A DNA stretch of 64,000 bases from Proteles cristata cristata (GCA_017311185.1 JAESUZ010004802.1:186001-250000), one strand, 5' to 3'. Positions 34,485 through 45,331 are shown, numbered from the stretch's first letter. Numbers and translations: made by a program. Notes: generated by a model from the sequence alone, not told the origin.

Positions 34485-35102
34485 TCACACTTTTCTAGAG
34501 TGGCTGTTCCAGTTTGCAACCCCACCAGCAGTGCAAGAGGGCTCTCCACATCCTTGCCAACATCTGTTGTTTCCTGAGTTGTTAATTTTAGCCACTCTGA
34601 CCAGTGTGAGGTGGTATCTCAGTGTGAGTTTGATTTGTATTTCCCTGTTGATGAGAGATGTTGAGCATCTTTTCATGTGTCTGTTAGCCATCTGGATGTC
34701 TTCTTTAAAGTGTCTATTCATGTCTTCTACCCATTTCTTCACTGGATTATTTGTTTTTTGGATGTTGAGTTTGGTAAGTGCTTTATAGATTCTTGATGCT
34801 AACCCGTTATCTGACATGTCAATTGCAAGTATCTTCTCCCATTCTGTCGGTTGCCTCTGTTTTGTTGTTTCTTTTGCTGTGTGGAAGATTTTTATCTTGA
34901 TGAGGTCCCAATAGTTCATTTTTGCGTTTATTTCCCATGTCTTCAGAGACATAACAAGTAAGAAGTTGCTGCAGCCATAGTCAAACAGGTTGTTGCCTAT
35001 TTTCTTCCCTAAGATTTTGATGGCTTTCTGTCTTACATTTAGGTCTTTCATCCACTTTGACTTTATTTTTGTGTGTGGTGTAAGAATGTGGTCCAGGTTC
35101 AT
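34485..35102 (-). pseudogene. L1 ORF2p C-terminal fragment
   Basis: A 205-codon frame corresponds to the distal ORF2p region: 'MNLDHILTPHTKIKSKWMKDLNVRQKAI', '[23 protein letters not shown]', then '[13 protein letters not shown]' with a changed cysteine motif. The frame is lost before the motif is complete. A second frame at 34337-34549 carries '[17 protein letters not shown]'. Confidence 0.8.
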
Positions 35103-35644
35103 TCTTCTGCATGTTGCTGTCCAGTTCTCCCAGCACCATTTGCTAAAAAGACTCTTTTTTTTCCATTGGATAATCTTCTGCTTTGTCGAAGATTATTTGG
35201 CCATACATTTGTGGATCCATTTCTGGGTTCTCTATTCTATGCCATTGGTCTATATGTCTGTTTTTGGGACAATATCATACTGTCTTCATGATTACAGCTT
35301 TGTAGTACAGGCTAAAGTCCATGATTGTGATGCCTCTAGCTTTGATTTTCTTTTTCAGTATTACTTGGGCTATATGAAGTCTTTTGTAGTTCCATACACA
35401 TTTTAAGATTGTTTGTTCTAGCTCTGTAAAGAATACTCGTGCTATTTTTACTGGGATTACATTGAATGTGTAGATTGCTTTGGGTAGTATCAAGATTTTA
35501 ACAATATTTGTTCTTTCAATCCATAAGCATGGAATGTTTTTCCATTTTCTTGTTCTTCAATTTCTTTCATAAGCTTTCTATAGTTTTCAGCATACAGATA
35601 TTTTACCTCTTGGATTAGGTTTATTCCTAAGACATTAATAGAAG

Positions 35645-36192
35645 AAAGGATAAGAACCATATGATCCTGTCAATGGATGCAGAAAAAGCATTTGATAAAA
35701 TACTACATCCTTTCTTAATAAAAGCCCTCAAGAAAGTTAGGATAGAAGTAATATACCTAAACATCATAAAAGCCATATATGAAAGGCCCACAGCTAATAT
35801 CACCCTTAATGGGGAAAAACTGAGAGCTTTCCTCCTGAGAACAGGAACATGACAGGGATGTCCACTATCACTACTGTTGTTTAACATGGTGTTGGAAGTC
35901 CTAGCCTCAGTAATCAGACAACAAAATGAAATAAAAGGCATCCAAACTGACAAACAAGAAGTCAAGCTTTCACTTTTCACAGACGACATGATACCTTACG
36001 TGGAAAACTTGAAAGACTCCACCAAAAACTACTAGAACCGATACATGAATTTAGCAAAGTCTCAGGATATAAAATCTTTGTACAGAAGTCAGTTGCATTT
36101 CTATACACCAATAATGAAACAATAGAAGGATATTTTAAGGAACTGATTCCATTTACAATTGCACCAAGAACCATAAAATACCCAGGAATAAA
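35645..36192 (+). pseudogene. Inverted L1 ORF2 reverse-transcriptase piece
   Basis: In the plus frame the segment shows '[14 protein letters not shown]' (first RT aspartate block), '[10 protein letters not shown]', 'TGT*QGCPLS' and 'LFTDDM' where L1 usually has a FADD-type catalytic box. A TGA at 35850-35852 replaces the usual arginine before QGCPLS, and the A to T change precedes the two catalytic aspartates. Further stops follow. It is clearly dead. Confidence 0.85.
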
Positions 36193-36207
36193 TCCAGTCT
36201 TGTCTCT

Positions 36208-36450
36208 CAAAGTTCCCTTTATAGAGAACATCCTCTTTCCCTCCCAGTTTGTCTGGATGACTTTTATTTGATCTCCAAATCTCAGCTCAAATATCATGCC
36301 ACAACTGCAAGGCAGGCCCTCTTGTTACACACTCTACATAGTGTTAATCTTTCCTTCAGAGCACTTAGCATGGTTTGCCATAATGCATTCATTTTGGAAA
36401 TTCTCTGATTGTCCATTGCCCACTGGTGGCACACGGTAAGAGAGACACTG
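36208..36450 (+). mobile_element. L2 LINE fragment
   Basis: 'tctccaaatctcagctcaaatatcatgcc', 'gcaaggcaggccctcttgttacac' and 'cagagcacttagcatggtttgcc' follow the L2 3' region pattern. It continues the L2-like flank left of the L1 at 33811, so the L1 landed in an older L2. Confidence 0.55.
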
Positions 36451-37073
36451 ACTCTGGAGTGAGAACTGGGGAGACAAGCCAGTGGGTGTCTCATCAATTA
36501 AGTCTCTTGTAGAAAGAAGTGGGCTTAAAGGAAGGGATCACTGCTCTCGAATTTCTTCAGGAGATCATGTGAGTGGGGGGGATGAGTCTTGCTTCTATTT
36601 CGTAGTGGGATGGGTCTGCAGACAATGGGGGACAGTATCAGGGAGGTAGGTACTGACTCTATATTAGGAAAATCTAGCTAAGAACCAAGATGGGAACTTT
36701 GAAGATAGATTCTATACAATTTTATATATTTATTAAAATTTCCATAAAGACAGTTTGACTGGGTTCTATGGGTCTTTTGCTATATGTACAAATTCTAGAA
36801 TCCCAAACATATATCTTAGTTTCATGGAATTGTAGGTCTAAGGAGCATCATAGAGACATAGCTTCATACACTTCTCCTCCCTATGGCCTGAACCTCCATT
36901 GATGGTGTTCTGCTGGAACAGTCCCCCCACTTTACACAGTATGGTTCTGCCAGTGTGCTTCCATCTCTGCTCTTCCTTTATGTCCTTGAGCAGAGTGCCT
37001 TTTGGGTAATGTTTGAACTGTGACTTCAGAGCCTTCTGGTTGGTATCTGCATGTCCAACAAGCCACAGGGTGT
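36451..37073. other. Unique sequence, nothing recognised
   Basis: No gene or repeat can be supported. Confidence 0.4.
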
Positions 37074-37099
37074 CAATATTAGCTTTATAGCTAATATTG
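37074..37099. repeat. Perfect 11-bp inverted repeat with 4-nt loop
   Basis: CAATATTAGCT (37074-37084) pairs exactly with AGCTAATATTG (37089-37099) around the loop TTAT. No T run follows, so it does not look like a Pol III terminator. Confidence 0.9.
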
Positions 37100-37236
37100 C
37101 TCAGAAATAGGATTTTGGTAAGACACTTGTTATTGCTAATAAAGATGGACCTACTGACAAACTAGCTAATATCTTGGCCTCTACAGGTCTTTTACTACCT
37201 CCACACAGATGACTTCAATGAGATAAATTACTTTTC

Positions 37237-37449
37237 TTTTTTTTTTAATGTTTTTTATTTATTTCTGAGAGATAGACAGTGTGAGTAGGGGAGGTTCAGA
37301 GAAAGAGGGAGACACAGAATCTGAAGAAGGGTCCAGGCTCTGAGCTAGCTGTCAACACAGAGCCCAACGCGGGGCTTGAACCCATGAACTGTGAGATCAT
37401 GACCTGAGCCGAAGTCGGACGCTTAACCGACTGAGCCACCCAGGTGCCC
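37237..37449 (-). mobile_element. Carnivore tRNA-Lys SINE
   Basis: Reverse copy with T-rich tail, GA-rich body, 'gggtccaggctctgagctagctgtcaacacagagccc' and head 'gtcggacgcttaaccgactgagccacccaggtgccc'. Several head CpGs remain (CGGACG, ACGCGG), indicating a young copy. Confidence 0.95.
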
Positions 37450-37750
37450 TGAGTTTTCTACCAATATAAATATGACTGCCATCAATACAGTCAGTAAATA
37501 ACATAATTTTTAAAAGAAAAGAAAATACCAATATTAAGCACGTTTATATTGATATGAAGCCAGGTTAGTCTGAAGGATGCATGGTCCTTGGGAAAAGAAC
37601 TCCAGAGCTATGCATTTTCCAATCCTTCCAGTATGGCTGCGGACACACACACCTTCTCCTCTGCCCCAGATGCAGGCTCTGGGGAAAATATGAGTGAGAA
37701 TCATGCCAAGGAGAGTTAGATTATTTTACAAAAAAATGCTCTTCAGGAAT

Positions 37751-37915
37751 TCTTTTTTTTCTTTTCTTTTCTTTTCTTTTCTTTTCTTTTCTTTTCTTTT
37801 CTTTTCTTTTCTTTTCTTTTCTTTTCTTTTCTTTTCTTTTCTTTCCTTCCTTCCTTCTTCTTCCTTCCTTCCTTCCTTCCTTCCTTCCTTCCTTCCTTCC
37901 TTCCTTCCTTCCTTC

Positions 37916-37978
<63 letters not shown>

Positions 37979-37980
37979 TC
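37751..37980. repeat. Composite (CTTTT)n-(CTTC)n-(CTTT)n microsatellite
   Basis: About 230 bp of pure pyrimidine on the plus strand in three blocks: CTTTT units to about 37845, CCTT units to about 37917, then CTTT units to 37980. The 146-codon frame across it (SFLFF and PSFL repeats) is an artefact. Confidence 0.97.
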
Positions 37981-38364
37981 GAGGTTTGAGTTCCCTGTTC
38001 TTTCCTCAGGCTGTGAAGCCTTTTGCCAGTTGTTTCACTTCTCTAAGTTTCATTTGTGTCATCTGCTAAAAGAAAATAATATCCTTCCCCTGGCCCCATC
38101 AGAATGCCCTCTAAATGATGCTGCAAGGATCTGATGACAATGTTGGAACAGCCTTGGAAATCCAAATGCCTCTGGCACATACGGGGTGGTCCTTCTATCC
38201 TGGTCACCCCCTTGCTTCCTTCGTTCTCATTTTATAACACTAGTGGGGGTAGAGGGTCTCTCCAACTTAAACTTGCCATCAGCCCCTGGGGGGTAAATTT
38301 GGCCAAAGCAGAAGCTCGGAGGGAGAGTGTTTGGAATAGTGGAGAATAACAACAACAACAACAT
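37981..38364. other. Unique sequence
   Basis: No feature apart from a short (AAC)n patch near 38348-38362. Confidence 0.4.
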
Positions 38365-38450
38365 TAAATATTTATTGAACACTCATTATAGATTGACCTC
38401 AGGTTAAATATTTTACATCAATTATTTAATTCTTGCAACAGTTATATTCA
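38365..38450 (-). repeat. MIR fragment
   Basis: 'aaatatttattgaacactcattatag' and 'catcaattatttaattcttgcaacag' follow the antisense MIR pattern. The corresponding downstream half ('tatttcacagatgagtaaac') may be at 38925-38945, separated by unrelated sequence. Confidence 0.5.
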
Positions 38451-38919
38451 CATGGTCCCTAACTTAAAATAGTTCAACTTAACAGTTTTTTGCTTTACAT
38501 GGTGTGAAAGGTGGTACATATTCAGTAGAAACCTCACTTCAAATTTTGACTTTTGATCTTTTCCTGAGCTAGTGATACACGTGCATCTCTCTTATGGTGC
38601 TAGGCAGCTGAAGCTCCAGTCAGCCACACGATGATGGGGGTAAATGACCCATATGCTTACCACCATTCTGTTTTCCACTTTCATTACAGTATTCAATAAA
38701 TTGCATGAGACATTCAACACTTTAGTATAAAATAAGCTTTGTGTGACATGATTTTGCCAAACTGTAGGCTAACATAGTGTTCTGAGCACATTTAAGGTAG
38801 ATTAGGCTTGGCTGTGATGTTTCATAGGTTAGTGTATTAAATTCATGTTTGACTTACAACATTTTCAAATTACCATATGGACATAACACATTGTAAACTA
38901 AGGAAGATCTGTACTATTA

Positions 38920-39200
38920 TAATCCTTATTTCACAGATGAGTAAACATGGGCTGCAGTGAGGATAAAAAAGTGGAGAATGCTCTTTGAAAAGTGGACAGG
39001 AAAGTCCTTTCTGAGGAAGTGATGTTTGAGCCTAGAAGTGAATGAGACATGAAGGAGCAAACTCTGTGCAAATCTGAGAGACAATGTTTCAGGCAGAGGG
39101 GTGAGCATATGCAAAAGCCTTGAAGCAGGAACTTGCTCAGTGTGTTTGACAAGTATCAGAAGGCCAGTGTGTCTGCCAAGACATGGCTGAGGGAAGAGTC
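38920..39200. repeat. Ancient repeat, family unresolved
   Basis: 'cctttctgaggaagtgatgtttgagcctagaag', 'caggcagaggggtgagcatatgcaaaagccttgaagcagg' is a frequently seen old mammalian repeat texture that I cannot name with confidence. Confidence 0.45.
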
Positions 39201-39345
39201 AGAGAGGAAGGCAGGGTGAGGCTTTTAGTACCTTGAGGATGGTGGCAAGAAGTTTTAGTCTTATTCTAGGTGTAAGAATTGAATAATATAACAGATCCAA
39301 AGTGGCTTGTGTGCCACAAAACTGATTTAATGGATGTACTATTAT

Positions 39346-39379
39346 ATTCATTCATTCACTCATTCATTCATTCATTCAA
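39346..39379. repeat. (CATT)n microsatellite
   Basis: Eight CATT-type units with one CACT interruption. Confidence 0.9.
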
Positions 39380-40159
39380 CACTCTTCCAGCCCCACCCTT
39401 GTCTAGTCCGTGTCCAGAGTTTTTTATTCAAGAAGTTCAGATTCAAAACACTTTGAGCTGGATTTCCTGGATTATAGATGGACTATTAATGGACCAACTC
39501 TGTCCTCAGAGAACTCATAAACTAAGAATTGAACAAGTGGGAGAAGCCCAGAACAAGGCAGTCCCCAGCAATCCCTCCTCCTGATTCCTCCCAAATTACC
39601 AAGACATTAAAACAAGACCCACTTCCTGGGTATGGGGAAATTTGTAATAGGCCATTGCAAGATGAGCCATAACTGCTTTGACAATGGATTTGGAACAGTT
39701 CCATGGAGAAATACTTGTATCTAATCATCCAGAGATTTCCTCTTGGGATTTAGTGTAGCCTCAAGGAAATTCTGTTAAATACTCTTCTCCAGCATGGAAG
39801 GGAGAATGTGCAACAGTGCATTTACAGACTTACTAAGCAGAGGCCTGAGGATTTGTATAGCCCCACATGGTTTACTGGCCTCAAGTCTGGAATCACCCTA
39901 TGAATGTGTGCAAGGAATAAAGCAAAATGATATATCAAAGATATAAGGTAATCACAGCTGATTAGTCCAAGCAGTGCCCAAGCTGGGAAGGATTATTGGA
40001 CAATCACCCAAACCTAGAATCTTCTATACTTAAAACGTAGGGGAGAAAGGTATATTTTCATTATCCTTGGTCTAAGACTTGGTAAGTTTGCCATTTAATA
40101 ATTTTTCACCATTGCTTTGGTTTTAGTTTTCTTGATTATAAATAAAGTCAGGCATATTA
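39380..40159. other. Unique sequence, nothing recognised
   Basis: No gene or named repeat was found. Confidence 0.4.
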
Positions 40160-40374
40160 ATATTTTTTAATGTTTATTTATTTTTGAGAGAGAGAGAGCA
40201 AGAGAGAGAGAGAGAACACGAAGGGCAGAGAGAGAGAGACAGACAGACAGACAGAACGTGAAATAGGTTCCAGGTTCTAAGCTGTCAGCACAGAGCCCAT
40301 ACTGGAACTCACAAACCATGAGATCATGACCTAAGCCAAAGTCAGATTCTCAACCAACTGAATGGTGGCACCCC
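40160..40374 (-). mobile_element. Carnivore tRNA-Lys SINE, older copy
   Basis: Reverse copy with an expanded GA/(ACAG)n body (about 40172-40256), 'ggttccaggttctaagctgtcagcacagagccc' and a damaged head 'ctcaaccaactgaatggtggcacccc'. A short duplication gcatatt flanks it. Confidence 0.88.
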
Positions 40375-40561
40375 AAGCATATTTTTTAAGAAAAGGAGGA
40401 GGGCTATATGTCTGTAAATAATTACTTTAAGCATTTATTATAGCAACATTAAACAGATCATCTTTTGTTTGTTCTTGTGAGCATTTGGCATGACATTTTC
40501 TCTTCTTCCTGGACATATGTGAGTGGAGATAAGATATGTTATCAAAAGAAATACCAGTTAA

Positions 40562-40757
40562 GGGGTGCCTGGGTAGTTCAGTCAGTTGAGTGTCAGATTC
40601 TTGGTTTCCTCTAAGGTCATGATCTTACAGTTTTGTGAGTTTGAGTCTTTCATTGGGCTCTGCATGGGGCCTGCTTGAGATTCTCTCTCTCTCTCTGCAC
40701 CCCTCCCCTGCTTGCACTTTATCTGTCTCTATTAAAATAAATAAACTTTGAAAAAGT
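40562..40757 (+). mobile_element. Carnivore tRNA-Lys SINE, older copy
   Basis: Head 'ggggtgcctgggtagttcagtcagttgagtg', weak B box 'gtgagtttgagtc', 'gggctctgcatggggcctgcttgag', CT-rich tract, 'attaaaataaataaac' tail. CpGs are gone. Confidence 0.88.
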
Positions 40758-40889
40758 AGCTAAATACGTATCTGATAAGGCTATTGTTTGTCTCTTAGGT
40801 GTCAATTCCTTCTACAAGCAGGTATGAGACACCACCTCTAATCATAAGGTAGTTAATTCTGGCCCCTGTAAAAGAAATCGCACAAATCT

Positions 40890-41100
40890 GGGGCGCCTGG
40901 GTGGCTCAGTCGGTTAAGCGTCCAACTTCAGCTCAGGTTATGATCTCATGGTTGTTCGAGCCCCTCGTCAGACTCTGTGCTGACAGCTCAGAGCCTGGAG
41001 CCTGCTTCGGATTCTGTGTCTCCCTCTCTCTCTGACCCTCCCCTGCTCATGCTGCCTCTCTCTCTTTCTCAGAAATAAATAAAACATTAAAAAAAAAGAA
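40890..41100 (+). mobile_element. Carnivore tRNA-Lys SINE, young copy
   Basis: Closest copy in the window to the felid-type consensus I know: GGGGCGCCTGGGTGGCTCAG head, GGTTAAGCGTCC A box, 'gctgacagctcagagcctgg', 'cctgcttcggattctgtgtc', CT tract and A tail. Duplication gaaatc(g/t)cacaaatct at 40874-40889 and 41101-41116. The B box has lost a few bases (gttgttcgagcccc). Confidence 0.96.
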
Positions 41101-41116
41101 GAAATCTCACAAATCT

Positions 41117-41942
41117 TAACACAGGAAGGGGTTATTTCTCACCTGTCTAAAGTTTTGTGTGGGTGGGTTGGCTCTCCTGCACCATTATCCAGACAGCCAC
41201 ACTGGATTCCAGACCACTCTTTTCTTGTAGCTCTGCCATTAGAACAAGGGACTTCTCAACCATGATGGCAGGGGAAGTGATGGCTAAGTGATTGTGTGGA
41301 ATAATTTTAAGGGCTTACCTTGGAAGTGACCTGCATCACTTTTACCCACATTCTATCAGCCGGAGTCCAGTCACATGACCCTGCCTAACTTTAGGGGAGT
41401 CTGGGAAAGTTCTTGCAGTAGAGCAAGCACATGGATAGATGTGAGCACACACAGCCTCTGCCACACACTTATGTATTTGTTTTTGTGCTTGTTAATGAGA
41501 AGATAAAGGGAAACGGAGACATGGACCCACCCATTAACTCATGGTGTAATTGAAAATAAAGGACATGCATAGTTATGCCATAAGGCAGCATATGAATGCT
41601 ACCTAATGAGAATTATTGATCAGGAACTACAAATCTCTCTACATTTTAAATGACAGTCTAGGCAGAGGAAAGAGCAAGACAAAACAATGGAGGCCAGAGA
41701 GCATGAGGTAACACTTTAACAGGAGGCAAGGACATGTGAAGGGACAAGTGGCAGGAAACAAATCTGAAAATTTAATTTAGGGTCAGACCAGGGGAAAGCT
41801 AAGGAGTTTCAGAAGTCATTGACTATTTTTGAGAAAGAAAAGGAAGGATTAAGTGAAAGAACCAGTTCAATGAGCACCAATTCAACCAAAATAAGAAAAG
41901 TAAGTAATCACTTTGTGCCTTGGTTTCTTTTTCTATAAAATG
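41117..41942. other. Unique sequence, nothing recognised
   Basis: No repeat or gene is recognised between the SINE and the next L1. Confidence 0.4.
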
Positions 41943-41952
41943 AAGATATTAA

Positions 41953-42606
41953 GAAGAGCCTAAGTGTCCATCAACGGACGAATGGATCAAGAAGATGTGG
42001 TTTGAGGTGCCTGGGTGGCTTAGTCGGTTAAGCGTCCGACTTTCCCTTAGGTCATGATCTCGTGGTTTGTGGGTTCGAGCCCTGCGTCAGGCTCTGTGCT
42101 GACTGCCAGCTCAGAGCCTGGAGCCTTTTCCAGAGTCTGTGACTCCCTCTCTCTCTGACCCTCCCCTGCTCACGCTGTCTCTCTCTTTCTCCTAGAAATA
42201 AATTTTAAAAAATTAAAAAAAAAAAAGATGTGGTTTACCTATACGATGGAATACTACATGGCAATGAGAAAGAATGAAATCTGGCCATGTGTAGCAACAT
42301 GGATGGACCTTGAGGGTGTTATGCTGAGCGAAATAAGTCAGGCAGAGAAAGACAAATATCATATGTTTGCACGTATAGGAGGATTAGGAGGAACTTAACG
42401 GAAGACCGTGGGGGAGAAGAAGGGGGGAAATAGTGGGGGAAAGGGGGAGAGGCAAACCATGAGAGACTCTTGAATGTTGACAAAATCTGAGGACTGATGG
42501 ATGTAGGGGGGGATTGGGGAATGGGCACAGAGAGGGGCACTTGTGGGGATGATCACTGGGTGTTATATGGAAACCAACTTGACAAAAAACTATTTGTAAA
42601 AAAAAA
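41953..42606 (+). mobile_element. L1, 5'-truncated, interrupted by a SINE
   Basis: Starts in distal ORF2 ('agagcctaagtgtccatcaacggacgaatgg'), is interrupted at 42004-42236, resumes with 'acctatacgatggaatactacatggcaatg', passes through the G-rich 3' UTR and ends in an A tail. The short duplication aagatattaa lies at 41943-41952 and 42607-42616. The L1 portion alone is about 420 bp. Confidence 0.92.
42004..42224 (+). mobile_element. Carnivore tRNA-Lys SINE nested in L1
   Basis: Complete SINE with head 'gaggtgcctgggtggcttagtcggttaagcgtccg', B box GGGTTCGAGCCCTG, CT-rich body and A tail. The L1 bases aagatgtggttt are duplicated at 41992-42003 and 42225-42236, which proves that the SINE entered after the L1. 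Confidence 0.96.
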
Positions 42607-42616
42607 AAGATATTAA

Positions 42617-43019
42617 TATTTACTTGTTATGCTTGTTGAGAGGATTAAGTGAATAATATGTGTGAAGTGCTTACATGTATTTACAGTAATACATATAATA
42701 GTGCCTGACATAGTAAGCATTCATATTAGCTGAAAAATATGTAGTTTTGATTTACTAGTATCTCTAAGGGAGGCAGTCATAATTCAAAGGACAATTTTGA
42801 TCAGGCCACTAAAGAGACTGCCCAAACAGGTTGACAATCAGGGTAAAGGAGCAAAATATCCATAATGGGGATAGAAATTACTTTCTGGAAGCCCTCATAT
42901 TTCAGGAAGACCACATACCCCTCCCCTCCCCCACCATGTACCTTATTGCTTTAAGATAAAGTGAACATCCAGGCATATTCCAGAGTACATGAGGAACTGT
43001 CCATGGGACCTTGGGAAAA
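42617..43019. other. Unique sequence, nothing recognised
   Basis: A possible old repeat trace at 42650-42720 ('gtgtgaagtgcttacatg ... agtgcctgacatagtaagcattc') looks like a MIR 3' end. Otherwise nothing. Confidence 0.4.
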
Positions 43020-43245
43020 ACCACATGGTGCTTAAGAGTTAGTGCTGGCTTTGGATTGTCTGGGGGAGAATTCCAGCTCTGCCACTTACAAGCTGAATGA
43101 CCTTGTACAGCTTATTTAAAACCTCTTTAAATATCAGTTTTCACAGGTGTAAAATGAGGATAGTACTTCCTTTATGTGGTTGTTGTGCAATTCAAAAATG
43201 GCATTTAACATAGTACCTAGTACTATGTTCAAAAACACTGCTTAT
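43020..43245 (+). mobile_element. MIR SINE, broken by a younger SINE
   Basis: Sense order: 'gtgctggctttggattgtctggg', 'ccagctctgccacttacaagctgaatgaccttg', 'caggtgtaaaatgaggatag', 'catagtacctagtac'. Its 3' end meets the insertion site of the next element. Confidence 0.75.
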
Positions 43246-43259
43246 TATTTGCTATTATT

Positions 43260-43455
43260 TTTTAAATTGTTTATTTATTTTTGAGAGAGAGAGAGCACAA
43301 GCAGGGAAAGGGCAGAGAGAGAAAAACCCAAGCAGACTCTGAGCAGTCAGCACAGAGCCCAATAGGGGTCTTGATCCCATGAACCACAAGATAATGACCT
43401 GAGCTGAGATCAAGAGTCAACCAACTCAAACGACTGAGCCACACAGGTGGTCCTG
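43260..43455 (-). mobile_element. Carnivore tRNA-Lys SINE, older copy
   Basis: Reverse copy with GA-rich body and a partly decayed head ('aacgactgagccacacaggtggtcc'). The exact 15-bp duplication ttatttgctattatt lies at 43245-43259 and 43456-43470. Confidence 0.93.
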
Positions 43456-43470
43456 TTATTTGCTATTATT

Positions 43471-44671
43471 AATTAAAAAGCATAAAGCCAAATAAAAAAC
43501 TAAATTCTGTATCCAAATCAAGAGTCAATAAAAATTTAAATATCTGGATTTTGAAAACAATTCAAATAATTTGTGGGTTCATTTCCATTTCTATTTGGAT
43601 ATTTGGAAAAAATTTGGGCATAAAATCAGAGAAGTAGCTACATCTAGTCAGTTGTTTGCCCTCCTCAAAAGAGAACCTTTAAGCATATTCCCGACTTACA
43701 CGATAACTTACCTAAATCCACCTGAACAAAAATGCTACAGTTGAGTTTTGACTCTGGTCAAGGCCCATTGTGACCCAGAAAAATCTTGGTCTTATACCCT
43801 TGGAGGGAATAGAGGTGGCTTTGTTCATTCCAAAAGGGCTCTGTAGAGCATTTGAAGGAAGTAGACAATGATTCCTTTACTTGTACAAAGCTACCCACCC
43901 CTGGAGCCATAAACAGGGCTGGTTCCTGCTCCCATGACAAACGGTGGCCCTCTCCTGACCTTGCACCTCCTCTAGAGCAACCCTGCTCAAGCTTACTGTC
44001 TTTTATGGTCTTTCCTAAGGTAGAGACTATAGTCTAGGACTATACCTTCCTAGCCAAAATCCACAGAGCCAACCCACTACTTCCCTCACTGAATTTTCCA
44101 GAATCTATCTCTTTACTTAAGACAACTTTCTTCTTCTGCCAAAACCAAACCAACACCAAAAAGACCCAGAAGCTGCAGTTCTAGAGAGGAAAATAGTTGC
44201 GTATAATTCCATAAACATTTAAACTCTGAATCTAGTTTGGACTCAGTGGCCCCTATGTCAGCCCATTCTTGATGATATGAATAATGATTAATTCAGGGAG
44301 ATTAAAGGAGGAAGAGTATGGGAAAGACTGAAATCACTGTGCATGATTTATCTCCACATATTGATGCCTACTGTTTTCCAGGCCCTGTTCTGGGCACTGG
44401 CGATGAATAAAATCCTGTCAATGGCCTTAAAGAATATAAGTGGGGGAGATAGAAGATTAAATCCATCAACATAAGGATCACAGAACAGGTAAGTACCAAA
44501 ATCAAGTAAACTGTCATAAGAGGAACCAGCACAGAAGAGCAGGTAAACATGTCAGAAAGTCTCCTGGGAGACATGACACTGAAGTTTGGTTTCTAAGATT
44601 GAAGAGGAGTTCACCACCAGGTGTAGACATGCATAGAGAAGTGAAACAAAGGGAGGGCATTTTCTAGATCT
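43471..44671. other. Unique sequence
   Basis: No gene is recognised. An unresolved old repeat trace is present around 44360-44600 ('ccaggccctgttctgggcactgg ... gtgggggagatagaag'). Confidence 0.4.
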
Positions 44672-44800
44672 TGATACTTAAAGTGTGGCCTATAGATTAG
44701 CATCATCATTATCACCTACACAATTTCAAGACCTATCCCAGATCTGCTAACACCTCAACAAGATTCTTATGAGATTCATAGATACTATAATACCTCTGAA
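44672..44800 (+). repeat. Probable MER20-like hAT fragment
   Basis: 'cttaaagtgtggcctatagattagcatcatcattatcacc' followed by 'caagattcttatgagattcatag' parallels the 'caaagtgtggtccccggaccagcagcatcagcatcacc' opening of MER20. Confidence 0.5.
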
Positions 44801-45293
44801 CAGTCAGAACAAAGAAAGGAAGGACAGAAATCTGTCTGATCAGGAAAACAAGAAGCTTAGACCAACTAAGAACCAGTGAAAGGCAGAAGTAAATGAGGCT
44901 AGAAAAGCAGATTCTATATCACACCACATTTGCAAAGAAGACAGACCCTCCTTAACCAAAGGCCCTCAACTTAGAACCCACAGACCTGTCCAATAGTAAG
45001 GGAAACTCAAACCATGGCCAAGTGAGGGACACTAGCTTCACTCTGGCATCTGTCCCACCTGAGACTAGAACTGACCTCCATTTGCATTTCCTCCTACAGG
45101 CATGGGTCTATTAGAGCCAATTCAGTTGTCCTCTGCCCACATCACCAGGCAGCTGATGAAAGCTCATACAGTTCAATCAATCAGGCCAATTTCAATTAAT
45201 CCTAATTGTCCTGTTAGGATGCCTTGACAATAACTAAGATATGGTGAGTCACTGGCATGACTTCATCATGATTCTCAGAATTTCCATGGATGC

Positions 45294-45331
45294 TGCATAC
45301 TTCTGTATGCACACTTACAATGGTAAGTGTG
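45294..45331. repeat. Two adjoining short hairpins
   Basis: TGCATAC/GTATGCA (45294-45300 and 45305-45311) and CACACTTAC/GTAAGTGTG (45310-45318 and 45323-45331), each with a 4-nt loop, overlap by two bases. Confidence 0.75.

Larger units (their letters stand above)
33811..36192 (-). mobile_element. L1 with 5' inversion (twin-primed), 15-bp TSD
   Basis: The whole 2.4-kb insertion lies between two exact copies of tccagtcttgtctct (33796-33810 and 36193-36207). From 33811 to about 35640 it reads L1 3' end and distal ORF2 on the minus strand; from about 35640 to 36192 it reads upstream ORF2 codons on the plus strand. The two pieces meet at the same ORF2 position (GIN codons), so the element is contiguous but its 5' part is inverted. 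It is more diverged than the other TSD-flanked L1s. Confidence 0.93.

Noticed and set aside
37694..38134. 146-codon frame with SFLFF and PSFL repeats
   Set aside because: It is a translation of a pyrimidine microsatellite.
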